Source of the DNA: Xanthomonas codiaei
GTDB taxonomy: Bacteria > Pseudomonadota > Gammaproteobacteria > Xanthomonadales > Xanthomonadaceae
Reading direction: 5' to 3'
Assembly: GCF_002939785.1 (NCBI RefSeq)
Contig: NZ_MDEC01000006.1
Location: 124,001-188,000, forward strand
Length of the DNA: 64,000 nucleotides
A model generated the notes under the pieces. The model searched no databases. It was given only the letters and a program-made list of their open reading frames with translations, and had not been told where the DNA came from. Within the stretch, counting starts at the first letter, position 1. Each line of letters begins with the position of its first letter. The position numbers and the translations under genes were made by a program. Positions 1-9,024 of this stretch are shown here, in pieces.

Positions 1-468
1 CTGTATCGCAAGCTGGCGAGCAATCTGCATCCGGATCGCGCCAGTGACCCGGGCGATCACGCCACGCGCACCGAGCTGATGCAGCGGCTCAATGCCGCTT
101 ACAAGGGCAACGACCTGCTTGGCCTGCTCGAACTGCAGGCGGAGATCGGCCTGCTCGATGCCCAGGGCGTGGACGCGATCAACCCGACGCGTCTGAAGGA
201 GTACAACCGCGAGCTTGACCGCCAGTGCAAGGAACTCAAGTACCAGCTGACCCAGCACGCAATGGATTTCTGCTACGCCTACGATCTGGATCTGCCGACG
301 CAACCCAAGCCCGAGGGGCTGGACAAACTGTTGACCAAGTTCAAGCGTCAGGTCGCCAACGAGGTCATCTACCGGCAGCAGCAGCTGCGCGAGATACGCG
401 AGTTGAAAGACACAAAGGCGATCAAGCGCTGGATCAAACTGCAGCGCGACAGCGTCGGGTTCTACTGA
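1..468 (+). CDS. J-domain (DnaJ-like) protein, 3' part
   Basis: The reading frame is already open at base 1, so the 5' end lies outside the window. The first visible residues include LHPDRA, the HPD tripeptide of a J domain, which stimulates the ATPase of an Hsp70 partner. The J helix III region follows (TELMQRLNAAYKG), then a charged, largely helical C-terminal part of about 110 residues with no zinc-finger CxxCxGxG repeats. It is therefore not a full DnaJ but a short co-chaperone-like protein. The frame ends in DSVGFY and TGA at 466-468. The Hsp70 partner and substrate cannot be read from this fragment. Confidence 0.75.
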   Translation: MYRKLASNLHPDRASDPGDHATRTELMQRLNAAYKGNDLLGLLELQAEIGLLDAQGVDAINPTRLKEYNRELDRQCKELKYQLTQHAMDFCYAYDLDLPTQPKPEGLDKLLTKFKRQVANEVIYRQQQLREIRELKDTKAIKRWIKLQRDSVGFY

Positions 469-618
469 CTGCCGCTGCAGCTAGGTGGCCTACCCGCGGT
501 GGGTAGCCGCTGGCCTGGACCAAGCCATGGCGTGTGCGACGTTGTGACAGGAATGCAGACGCCCGTTGCCTGAGCGTCTCGACGTGGGCAAGCGTTGCCG
601 GCAGAACGCCAGCGGGGC

Positions 619-658
619 GGCCGCTGCCTGAAGGGTGCCCGGCCTTCAGACAGCGGCC
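619..658 (-). terminator. long hairpin just after the PhoX-like gene
   Basis: Two 16-base arms (619-634 and 643-658) pair with one mismatch around an 8-base loop. The hairpin starts 7 bases beyond the stop codon of the minus-strand gene at 665. No T-run follows it, so it may be a 3'-end stabiliser or a factor-dependent stop rather than a classic intrinsic terminator. Confidence 0.4.
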
Positions 659-664
659 ACTGCC

Positions 665-2200
665 TTACAGCGGTCCGCGCTCCCACGGCCCGGTGATCGC
701 CAGGGTGATGCCCGGGGTCTGGATGTTGACGAACAGGGTGCGCGCCAGCGGGTCCCAGCAGGCGCCGCAGAACTCGGTGTCGCGGTAGTCGCCCTCGGCG
801 ATGGTCTTGCCGGCGTCGGCGATCTGCTGCGAGGTCAGCTGCACGTTGTTCTTTGCCAGGTAGAACGACTCGCCCTGGCGGGTCAGGCCCAGCAGGCGTG
901 CGCCGGGGCCGTATTCGTCCGGGCTTTCGCCGCCGTCCTCGCACAGCACCACGCCGCCGCGTGCGCTGACGGTGACGTTGTCCGGGTTGTGCGCGGCCAG
1001 CTGGTTGCCGCTGACGAACAGCGCGCTCAGGCGCTGGGTGAACAGGTCCAGCACCCACACCGCGCCATTGCCGTAGCCGCGCCGCCCCTGCGCATCCACC
1101 CCGGTGCTGGTGTCGACGATGAACAGCTTGCCGTAGCTGTACCAGATGCCCTCGCCGCGGCTCATGCGCAGCGCGCCATCGGCCCAGGCCTGCGCGAACG
1201 GGCCGCTCAAGGTGTCGTTGGCGCCGATATCGGCAAAGCCTGCCGGCGCGGCGATGCCGTCCAGATCCGGTTCTTCGATATCCACCCATTCCAGCTGGAA
1301 CTGCTGGCCGATGCTGGCCACGGTCAGATCGGCGTTGCGGCGCCCACGCACGCGTGCGGCCTGCAGGCGGCCACCGTTTTCCAGCGATCCGTTACGCCTA
1401 CGGCGGTCGTTGGGAATGAAGCGGTACAGCCCGGCCTTGTTGCGGTCGTCCTCGGTGAGATAGACGATGCCGGTGCGCGGGTCGATCGCCACCGCCTCGT
1501 GGCTGAAACGGCCCAGGCCCACCAGCGGCCGGCCGGTGGTGCGGTGGCTGTCCGGGTCCACTTCGAACACGTAGCCGTGCTTGCGGCCGGTGCTGGACAC
1601 TGCATTGGTCTTGATCTCTTCGCAACTCAGCCAGGTGCCCCACGGGGTCGGGCCGCCGGCGCAGTTGACCAGGGTGCCGCCCAGGCTCGGTTCCAGGCTG
1701 CCCCAGCCGCGCCGGCCGTAGCTCAGCGTGGTGGTGCCGCCGCCGGCCTGCTGGGTGCCGCTGACGATACCGGTGTCGTACATGGCGGGCGCGCGGAACG
1801 GGCTGCCGGCGCCGCGTTCGTGATTGCGGATCAACACGTATTCCAGGCCGCGCAGCGGGTCGCTGCCGGGGCGCCAGTCGGGCCGGCGCAGGCCGACCAC
1901 GGCCATGCCGTCGTGACGGTCGGGGCAGGGCTGGCCATCGTCCATGCGGTCGCCGCTCCAGCCGAACGAGCGGTAGCTGAAACCGCGCGGCAGCTGCAGC
2001 AATGGCAGCCCGGTGCTCTGGTCGGCTACCGGTGCCAGCGGGCCATAGCGGCTGGGAACCGGGGCAAGCCGCGCCGACGGGACGCTGGCGGCCTGCGCCT
2101 GGCGCGATTGCAAGGCACTCAAGCTGCCAAGGGCACCGGCGGCCATCACGGCGGCGCTTCCCTTGAGAACCTGGCGGCGGGCGGGATCGAAAATCGGCAT
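665..2200 (-). CDS. PhoX-like (DUF839) secreted phosphatase-family protein
   Basis: 511 residues. The N-terminus carries a twin-arginine signal (ARRQVLKGSAAVMAAGAL), so the protein is probably folded in the cytoplasm and exported by Tat. The mature part has the tryptophan- and glycine-rich beta-propeller look of the DUF839/PhoX family, for example RNHERGAGSPF, GTWLSCEE and GRFSHEA. PhoX enzymes are calcium- and iron-dependent alkaline phosphatases; activity here is inferred from the family only. The start at 2200 is preceded by AGGAG and places the Tat motif at the N-terminus. It is transcribed divergently from rlmH, 120 bp away. Not all DUF839 members are proven phosphatases. Confidence 0.85.
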   Translation of the reverse strand: MPIFDPARRQVLKGSAAVMAAGALGSLSALQSRQAQAASVPSARLAPVPSRYGPLAPVADQSTGLPLLQLPRGFSYRSFGWSGDRMDDGQPCPDRHDGMAVVGLRRPDWRPGSDPLRGLEYVLIRNHERGAGSPFRAPAMYDTGIVSGTQQAGGGTTTLSYGRRGWGSLEPSLGGTLVNCAGGPTPWGTWLSCEEIKTNAVSSTGRKHGYVFEVDPDSHRTTGRPLVGLGRFSHEAVAIDPRTGIVYLTEDDRNKAGLYRFIPNDRRRRNGSLENGGRLQAARVRGRRNADLTVASIGQQFQLEWVDIEEPDLDGIAAPAGFADIGANDTLSGPFAQAWADGALRMSRGEGIWYSYGKLFIVDTSTGVDAQGRRGYGNGAVWVLDLFTQRLSALFVSGNQLAAHNPDNVTVSARGGVVLCEDGGESPDEYGPGARLLGLTRQGESFYLAKNNVQLTSQQIADAGKTIAEGDYRDTEFCGACWDPLARTLFVNIQTPGITLAITGPWERGPL

Positions 2201-2320
2201 CGAACGACTCCTGCGGGCTGGGTGGTCGAGCGACACTAATTGCCGGCTGTAACCACACCATGACACCCGGCGACAAACCGTCGCGCGATGCCCGGGCTGT
2301 GACGCGGATATCATGTCGCG

Positions 2321-2791
2321 ATGAAATGCCGATTGATCGCCACTGGCGAACGCGCCCCGTCGTGGGTGGCGCAGGGGTTTGCCGAATATCAGAAACGTCT
2401 CTCGCACTGGATGCCGCTGGAGCTGGTCGAGATCGAACCCGGCCTGCGTGGCAAGGGGCGCGACGGGCAACGTGCCATCGACGACGAAGGCCGCCGCGTG
2501 CTGGCGGCGTTGCCGAAGAACGCGCATGTGGTGGCGCTGGACGTGCCGGGGCGCCCGCTCAGCTCGGAGCAGCTGGCCCAGCGCATGGAGCATTGGCGCA
2601 GCCAGGGGCGCGACCTGGCACTGCTCATCGGCGGCCCGGAAGGCCACGCCGCCGATGTGCTGAAAAGCGCCAGCGAAAGCTGGTCGATCGGCCCGCTGAC
2701 CCTGCCGCACATGCTGGTACGCCTGATCGTGGCCGAGCAGCTGTACCGCGCGGCCGCCATGTTGGCCAATCATCCCTACCACCGCGCCTGA
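2321..2791 (+). CDS. rlmH: 23S rRNA pseudouridine-1915 N3-methyltransferase
   Basis: 156 residues, the usual RlmH length. It is a SPOUT-fold methyltransferase that uses SAM to methylate pseudouridine 1915 in helix 69 of 23S rRNA on assembled 70S ribosomes. The SAM-binding loop LLIGGPEGH is at about residues 101-109. The C-terminal LTLPHMLVRLIVAEQLYRA segment and the terminal HPYHR signature are intact. In many proteobacteria it follows rsfS; here its left neighbour is the divergent PhoX-like gene and its right side is non-coding. Confidence 0.95.
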   Translation: MKCRLIATGERAPSWVAQGFAEYQKRLSHWMPLELVEIEPGLRGKGRDGQRAIDDEGRRVLAALPKNAHVVALDVPGRPLSSEQLAQRMEHWRSQGRDLALLIGGPEGHAADVLKSASESWSIGPLTLPHMLVRLIVAEQLYRAAAMLANHPYHRA

Positions 2792-3204
2792 GTGGCCGGC
2801 GCGCGGTGACGCTGCGCATGGCTGCAGCAGCGCGTCGCAGGTGCCAGCTCGTCAGGGCGGTCGGGCCGCGCGGGAACGATCATCCACTCTGATTGCAGGT
2901 GGCCATACGCCCGTCGCCGGTCACGCATCTGCATTGGCGACGAAGCAACAACCGTTGCGCGCCTTCCGGCGGTTTCGGGCATGACGCGATCGCGGCATCG
3001 TGATCGGAAGGACGTCGAGGCTGCGACACCAGCGTCAGTGGACGATCGCTCGCTGCGTCGCCGTCAGGATCTGCGCCGTCGCAGTGAGCTTGTCGTTGGC
3101 GCTCGCTCCACACCACGACCTTGTGCAGGGGATGGGGGGGATGGCTTGCGCAGCGCCCGAAGAGGCGGCGGCCCGGGAACCGGGCCACCGCAGTGGACCG
3201 CTCA
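2792..3204. other. 413-bp intergenic stretch, no gene seen
   Basis: It lies between the converging rlmH and the TonB-like gene. No frame here resembles a protein. The only structure I see is a GC hairpin at 3170-3186 (GGCCCGG-gaa-CCGGGCC) 18 bases past the stop of the TonB-like gene. It has no T-tract, so it is only a possible terminator. Confidence 0.5.
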
Positions 3205-3876
3205 TCAGTTCAGCGAAAAACTCACCGGCACCAGACCGTAGGCCTGCACCGCCTGGCCGTTCTGCATCGCCGGCTGGAAGCGCCAGCTGCGCAGCACCTG
3301 GCTACGCGCTGCCAGGTCGAGCGCGCGATGCCCGCTGCTGGTCTGCACGCTGACCTCGGTGGGACGCCCGTCGGTGCCGACCAGCACCCGCAGCAGCACC
3401 GTGCCCTGCTGTCCCGCACGCAGCGCCGCCACCGGATAACTCGGTGCCGGCGAACTGAGGTACTGCAGTTGGCCTGCCTCGACCGGTCCGCTGCTGGGTG
3501 TCGTTGCCACCGGTGCAGTCTCGCCCACCGGATCGGCTGCGGCAGGAAGTGCCACCGATGCGGTGTCCACCACCGGCGCTTCACTGATCACAGGGGTCTG
3601 CACCTGCACAGTCACCGGCGTGGACGGGACATGCGTCTTCGGAGTGAACTCCACCTCGACCGGAATCACCTTTGGTGGCTCCGGCGGGGTCTCGATGGTG
3701 ATCGGCATGACCCAGCGCGGTTCCGGCGCGGGCTGCGGAACCGCCCGATACGACAGCGGAATCAACAACAAACCGCCGGCCAGCAAATGCAATGCCACGG
3801 CGGTACTCATCGCCAGGACGCGCGAGACATCGATGCCTGTGGGACGGAGGGAAACCTGCGATTGCGTGCGAACCAT
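3205..3876 (-). CDS. TonB-like energy transducer
   Basis: 223 residues with TonB architecture: a short cytoplasmic N-terminus, one membrane anchor at about residues 20-40, a proline-rich periplasmic spacer (PQPAPEPRW, ETPPEPPKVIPVEVEF), and a C-terminal TonB domain of about 90 residues (YPVAALRAGQQGTVLLRVLV, then LRSWRFQPA). TonB couples the ExbB/ExbD proton motor to outer-membrane receptors; no exbB or exbD is in the window. Two consecutive ATG codons exist (3879 and 3876). The second is better spaced from the GGAGG, so I use it. It lies about 300 bp downstream of the frameshifted receptor gene on the same strand, but two hairpins separate them. Confidence 0.85.
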   Translation of the reverse strand: MVRTQSQVSLRPTGIDVSRVLAMSTAVALHLLAGGLLLIPLSYRAVPQPAPEPRWVMPITIETPPEPPKVIPVEVEFTPKTHVPSTPVTVQVQTPVISEAPVVDTASVALPAAADPVGETAPVATTPSSGPVEAGQLQYLSSPAPSYPVAALRAGQQGTVLLRVLVGTDGRPTEVSVQTSSGHRALDLAARSQVLRSWRFQPAMQNGQAVQAYGLVPVSFSLN

Positions 3877-4100
3877 CATCCACCTCCAGAACGGAACTGC
3901 GGAAAGGACCAGCGCGGCCCGGACGCACTACACCATCCGGTAGCGTAGGTTTACCGCAGCGCGCGCGGCTGCACAAGCACGGCGCGCATCGCCGAAGGAT
4001 GCGCCACCCTGCCAGGGATGCCGGAGCGAGTTCGCCCTCATGTCGATCCCGCTGAGCAGCCGGCGTTCGAGGCGGCATTACACACGAGTACTGGCACGCA

Positions 4101-4160
4101 AACGCCCAGCCGAAGCCGGGCGTTGTTGGAGAAAAGCCCAGCCCGTGACCGGGCTGGGCA
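4101..4160 (-). terminator. double hairpin terminator after the frameshifted receptor
   Basis: Read on the minus strand, a 9-bp GC stem at 4136-4159 (GCCCAGCCC / GGGCTGGGC) is followed directly by CTTTTC, a good intrinsic terminator for the gene whose stop is at 4184. A second stem at 4101-4124 (AACGCCC / GGGCGTT) lies just beyond. Confidence 0.75.
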
Positions 4161-4183
4161 AACGACGCTGACGGGAGAGGGCG

Positions 4184-7100
4184 TCAGTAGTCGTACGACA
4201 CCGAGAACATGGCATAGCGCGGTTGGGTGAAGAACCGGCCGATGTCATAGGTGTTGGAGAGCGTGAAGGTGTCGTCTTCCCAGGTGGAATCGACCTGCAG
4301 CGGCTTGCGCTCGTTGAAGATGTTGAAGGCCTGCAGGGTCATGGCGAGCTTGTTGTCCGCGAAGGCAGGGCGGTAGGTCAGGCCGAGGTCCACGACCTTG
4401 GTCCAGGGCAGGCGCCCGGCATCGCCGGGACGCGACGGCTGGCCATTGCAGGTGTGGTACGCCGAGCCATAGCCCACCGGATCGCCGGCATCGGAATCTT
4501 CGCTGATGCCATTGATGCTGACATAGCCCAGGCAGGACTTCGGCGTGCCGGACAGCACGCGGATGTTGCCGGCGATCAGCCATTCGGGGGCGATCTGGTA
4601 GGAGCCGTAGATCTTGATCTGGTGCCGTCGATCGTTGGCCAGGTAACCGCCCGAATACCACATCAACGCAGCCGCATCCCAGTCCTGCGTCTTGGACACA
4701 TCGGTCTGGCCGATATCGGACTTCACCTGGCCTTCGGTGTTGCCGAAGTTGCGCGACCAGGTGTAGTCGATGCGGCCTTCCCATTTGCCATCGAAGGGGT
4801 GCTGCAGGAACAGGTCCACCGCCATGTAGGTGCGCTTGGCCTTCTTGTCGAAGCCCCAGTCCGACGGCGACATCGACACCGAGGTGCGGCCGGAGCCGTC
4901 CAGGTTGGCCAGGCTGAAGGAATTGGTTTCGCCGGGATTGAAGATGATGCAACCGGGCACGTTGACAGTGCCGGGATCCACGCCGATCGCAGTCAACTTG
5001 GTGCGCATCCGGTCGGCGTCGCAGACGTCGTCGATGGCGGCCCCCAGCGAGCGATAGGTGGCCTTGGCGCCGGTGACCCAGCTGTCGCCCAGCGTCTTGT
5101 CGAAGCCGAGCATGAACTCGTCCTGGTACATCGACTTCAGGTTGGTCGCGGCGATGCCGGCCGCATCCGGTGCCTGACCGCATTCCAGGTTGGACGAGAC
5201 GATATTGCCCGAGCAGGAGAATCCGGCGCTGGGATCCACCGCCACAGGCGTCCGTCCGGTGGGGTTGCCCTGCGCATCGATGCCCGAATAGGTGAAGTAT
5301 TCGCGCGTGAACGTGGATGGCGATGCGCCGCGGATCGCCACGCTGTTGGGAAGCGCAAGGTAGTAACGGCCCGCGTTGCCATAAACCTTGAGCGAGGAGT
5401 CGCCGAACACGTCCCAGCTCAATCCCAGGCGAGGCGCCCACTGATCGCCGCTGGTGACATACGGAGCACCGACGTCGTTGAAGTTGGTGAACTTGTCGTT
5501 GCGGATGCCTAGCGTCAGCAGCACGGTGTCATTGACCTGCCATTTGTCTTCCAGGAAGTAGGCCTTCTGCTGGACAGACATGCTGGTGGCGGTGTTGAAC
5601 ACCGATTGATAGACGTAATACCCGTTGCCGCCAGCCGGGCCAACGCCCAGCGATGCGCTGATGGGAGAGGTCGGACGCGAGGAGCGGCCGTAGATCCAGC
5701 GGTAACCGGGGCCGGTGGTGATGACGCCTTCGTTGCTGGCATTGAAATACATGTTGTCCACACCCGCGGTGAGGGTGTGGCTGCCCAGCACGTATTCCAG
5801 GTCTATGCGCAGGCCACGGGTGGTGTTCTCGCCGTCGCGGGCCTGGCTGGACGTCTGGTTGTTGCGGATCTCGCCGCCACCGGTGATGGCCGGATCCTGC
5901 AGATTCGTACCGGTCAGCAACGGAGCCGTGCTGGGATTGTTGCGGAAGTCGGTCTGACGGCTTTTGCCGTAGGTGGCGCTCAGGGTCAGGTCATCGGTGA
6001 GATAGCTGGTGTACTTGCCGATGTAATAGCGGTCGTTGACCTTGACCGTATCGGCGAACGCGCCGTTGGAGTCGCCGTCGACTCCGGCGTAGCCGGAAAA
6101 ATCGGTGTAATAGCCGGCCTCGCGGTAGTTGTTCTTGACGCCGGTCAGTTCCAGGATGTTGTTGTCGTTGATGTTCCAGTCGATCTTGGCGTAGACCTTG
6201 GGCTCGTCGATGCGGTAGTTGTTGCGGCCGATGACCGGGTCGTCCCGACGCGCCGTGGACACGCCTTCGCTACGTTCCTGTTCGGCAGCCACGAACACGA
6301 ACAGCCGGTCCTCGATCAGCGGTCCGCCGGCATAGGCGGTGTAGACCATGTTCCAGAAGCGGTCGTCCCTGCGGCTGCGGTACAGGGTGCCGGGCAGTGT
6401 CGGGTCGCTGTATTCGTACCCGTCTGGCGGCGCGGTATCGGGATACATCACGTTCTTGTCGGTGCTGGAGAGCGACTTCGGGCGCCACAGGGTCTGCGCA
6501 CCGAAATGCCACTCGTTGGTGCCGCGCTTGCCGACCTGGCTGAGCACGCCGCCGGCCGAACGCCCGTAGCGCGCGCTGTAACCGCCGGTATAGGTTTCCT
6601 GCTGGTCGATGGCGCCGAACGGAAGGGTGACCCCGCCGATATTGGAAGCGGGTTGGAGCTGAGGTACCCGTTGAGGTAATAGGCGTTTTCGGTGATGCCG
6701 GCGCCGCCGAACGAAATCGCATTGCCGAAATAGCCACTGCCCTGCACGGCACCTGGCGACAACAGTGCGATGGCCTCGCCCGAGCGCGCCAGCGGCAAGC
6801 GCTGCAGTTGTTCGGCAGTGATCACCGTGCGCGAGGCGGTAGCGGAAACATCCACCGGCGAGATGTTCTTGCCGGTCACCGTGATGGTTCCCAGGGTGGC
6901 GGTATCGCCGGACGCATTGCTGCCGAAGGACACATCGGTGCCGGCGCCGACGCGCAGGGCAATGTTCCGTCGCGTTTCTGCGGCCTGGCCTACGCGCTGC
7001 AGGGTGACGGTATAGGTGCCTACCGGGAGATTGCCGATCGCGTAACGACCATTGGCGTCTACGGTCGCCGTCCGGGTGAAGCCGGTGTCACTCTGCGCGG

Positions 7101-7290
7101 TGACGGTGGCGCCGCTGTCTGCGGGCGCGCTGCCGTAGATGCCGGCAGTGGTGCTCTGGGCGGCAGCAGTGCCGGTGGTCAGAAGGCCCACGGCGCCGCT
7201 GAGTGCAAGCGCCAGCACGCTGATACGGCACAGGCGTGCATGCGATGGCGGGCGGGAGGGGAGCTGCGAAACAAGGCGGGCGGTCATCAT
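4184..7290 (-). pseudogene. TonB-dependent receptor (Oar-like), broken by a -1 frameshift
   Basis: Two adjacent frames together make one receptor closely related to the intact gene at 47402-50461. Frame one (7290 down to about 6645) holds a signal peptide, a carboxypeptidase-regulatory-like domain (GIYGSAPADSGATV) and the start of the plug up to NGYLSSNPL. Frame two continues in register with the paralogue as NIGGVTLPFGAIDQQETYTGG and runs through the beta-barrel to SVSYDY. The lesion is one missing base at about 6644-6645, and the whole span of 3107 bases is one short of a multiple of three. Start at the paired ATGs (7290/7287) behind GGAGAG. The family imports siderophores, sugars or peptides using TonB; the substrate is unknown. 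A real pseudogene and a sequencing error fit equally well. Confidence 0.85.
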
Positions 7291-7350
7291 CTCTCTCCAG
7301 ATGGGCACCATCACGAATGTGACGGTGCGCTGACAATCGATGCTAGAGAG

Positions 7351-7364
7351 TGGTAGCGCTCGCT
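7351..7364. promoter_or_regulatory. possible LacI-family operator (xyl-box-like)
   Basis: TGGTAGCGCTCGCT lies about 60 bp upstream of the receptor start, next to an AT-rich tract. The first ten bases match the xyl-box TGGTAGCGCTAACA described for Xanthomonas carbohydrate-utilisation receptor genes. The right arm does not match, so this is a partial site. Confidence 0.3.
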
Positions 7365-7517
7365 TAAAGAATATTTTCCTTAAATTTCATTTTTTTTAAG
7401 CAAAAAAGCCAATTAGTGCCTATTCATGATGTTGTAATGTGACTTGGGGCACTTGCAGGTGACCGGCGTTTTGCATCACTTGGTGATGATGGGCCAAGTG
7501 GCCATTGTCTGCCACGC

Positions 7518-7550
7518 AAAAAAAAAACTGCCCCCCGGAGAGGGCAGTTC
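7518..7550 (-). terminator. intrinsic terminator of the SIMPL-domain gene
   Basis: On the minus strand AACTGCCC pairs with GGGCAGTT (7526-7549) and is followed by about ten T residues. It begins 38 bases past the stop codon at 7588. Confidence 0.85.
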
Positions 7551-7587
7551 GAGGACGGCAATGACATGGTGGAGCCTGGCGACAGCC

Positions 7588-8322
7588 TCAACGTCCCAAT
7601 TCGAACGTCACATCCAGGTTGACCGACAGCGTGCTTTCGCCCGGAGACACCGGTGTGTCCATCTCGGCCTTGGCCGAGCGCATCGAGGCGGCCATCATCA
7701 TCGGGCGCACGCCGCCGCCACTGCGTCCTTCGGAGACGCTGACGATGCGGCGTACCTTCAGGCCCAGCGACTTGGCGTAGGTCTCGGCGCGGGTCTGGGC
7801 CTTCTTCAGTGCGGCCACGCGGGCTTCGTCGTACACCGGTTCGGGCTGGTCGATCGAGAAGCTGGGGCCGTTGATGTCGTTGGCGCCATTGGCGACCAGG
7901 GCGTCGAGCACCTTGCCCAGCTTGGCGATGTCGCGCACCTTCAGGCTGACGGTGTTGCTGGCCTGGTAGCCGTTGATCTTCGGCGCTTCGTTTTCCTTGT
8001 AGGTGTACTGCGGGCTGAGATTGATGCCGCTGGTCTGCACGTCCTTGTCGGCGATGCCGGCGGCCTTCACCGCGCTCATGACCTTGCTCATCTGCTCGGC
8101 GTTCTGGCGCAGCGCGGCGTTGCCGTCGGTGGCCTGGGTGACTACGCCGGCCGACAACGTGGCGACGTCCGGTACGCGCTTGGCCTCGGCCTCGGCCGAG
8201 ATGTTGAGCAGGGTGCCGTCATTGGGAAGGGCGTAGCTCGGCGCGGGTTGGGCGTGGGCGGTCATGGCGGTTCCGGCAGCGAGGGACAGGGCCAGCAGCA
8301 ACGGCTTGAAGGTGGTACGCAT
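7588..8322 (-). CDS. SIMPL (DUF541) domain periplasmic protein
   Basis: 244 residues. The N-terminal signal peptide ([18 protein letters not shown]) predicts export to the periplasm. The mature part begins with [21 protein letters not shown], typical of the SIMPL family (E. coli YggE), and keeps the [13 protein letters not shown] region and a C-terminal VNLDVTFEL strand. YggE-like proteins are linked to lower oxidative stress, but the mechanism is not settled. The ATG at 8322 is preceded by AAGGAG. A strong terminator follows, and maf is divergent 130 bp away, so it looks monocistronic. Confidence 0.85.
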   Translation of the reverse strand: MRTTFKPLLLALSLAAGTAMTAHAQPAPSYALPNDGTLLNISAEAEAKRVPDVATLSAGVVTQATDGNAALRQNAEQMSKVMSAVKAAGIADKDVQTSGINLSPQYTYKENEAPKINGYQASNTVSLKVRDIAKLGKVLDALVANGANDINGPSFSIDQPEPVYDEARVAALKKAQTRAETYAKSLGLKVRRIVSVSEGRSGGGVRPMMMAASMRSAKAEMDTPVSPGESTLSVNLDVTFELGR

Positions 8323-8451
8323 GGGATCTCCTTGTCTGTGCTGCGAGCGTGTTGGGAGGTCGATGAACATGTTGTGAGTCGCACGTGGCACAGCGGCAAC
8401 ACCCCTGCGCGAAGCAAGCGGGCGAGGACGGGCAACAGGTATGCTGGGCGG

Positions 8452-9024
8452 ATGCTCTATCTCGCCTCCCGTTCGCCCCGTCGACAAGAACTGCTGCAGC
8501 GCCTGGATGTGCCGTTTCAGACCCTGGAACTGGACGTGCCCGAGCTGCGCGCGCCGGGCGAACCGCCCGACCGCTACGTGCAGCGCGTGGCGCTGGACAA
8601 GGCGCGTGCCGGCCTGGCGCAGGTGCAGGCCAGCGACCCGGATGCGATCGTGCTGGGCTCCGATACCGAGGTGGTGCTGGGCGAGCGGGTGTTCGGCAAG
8701 CCGGCCGATGTGGACGATGCGATCGCCATGCTGCGCGCGTTGTCCGGACGCACCCACCAGGTACTCACGGCGGTGGTCCTAGTCTGCGCACAGCGCGCCC
8801 CGGCGCAGGCGTTGGTGGTGTCCGAGGTGACCTTTGCCGCCCTCGACGACGCGCAGATCGCCGCCTATGCCGCCTGCGGCGAGCCGATGGGCAAGGCCGG
8901 CGCGTATGCGATCCAGGGGCGCGCGGAACGTTTCATCACCCACCTGTCCGGCAGCTATTCCGGCGTGATGGGATTGCCGTTGTTTCATACCTCGCAGTTG
9001 CTCACAGCCTTCGGAGCGCATTGA
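8452..9024 (+). CDS. maf: Maf-type nucleoside triphosphate pyrophosphatase
   Basis: 190 residues. Maf proteins hydrolyse non-canonical or excess nucleoside triphosphates to monophosphate and pyrophosphate; the YhdE branch prefers dTTP/UTP and modified pyrimidines. The signature [11 protein letters not shown] is at residues 5-15, [15 protein letters not shown] is in the middle, and [11 protein letters not shown] is near the end. The gene is the first of a cluster ordered as in E. coli (yhdE-rng-yhdP-tldD). Its TGA overlaps the ATG of rng by one base (TGATG), so translation is probably coupled. The YhdE assignment rests on context more than on decisive residues. Confidence 0.92.
   Translation: MLYLASRSPRRQELLQRLDVPFQTLELDVPELRAPGEPPDRYVQRVALDKARAGLAQVQASDPDAIVLGSDTEVVLGERVFGKPADVDDAIAMLRALSGRTHQVLTAVVLVCAQRAPAQALVVSEVTFAALDDAQIAAYAACGEPMGKAGAYAIQGRAERFITHLSGSYSGVMGLPLFHTSQLLTAFGAH

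Noticed and set aside
8385-9020. A long open frame running through maf ahead of rng
   Set aside because: It is a shadow of maf in a GC-rich genome; the sequence has no family match and rng clearly starts at 9024.
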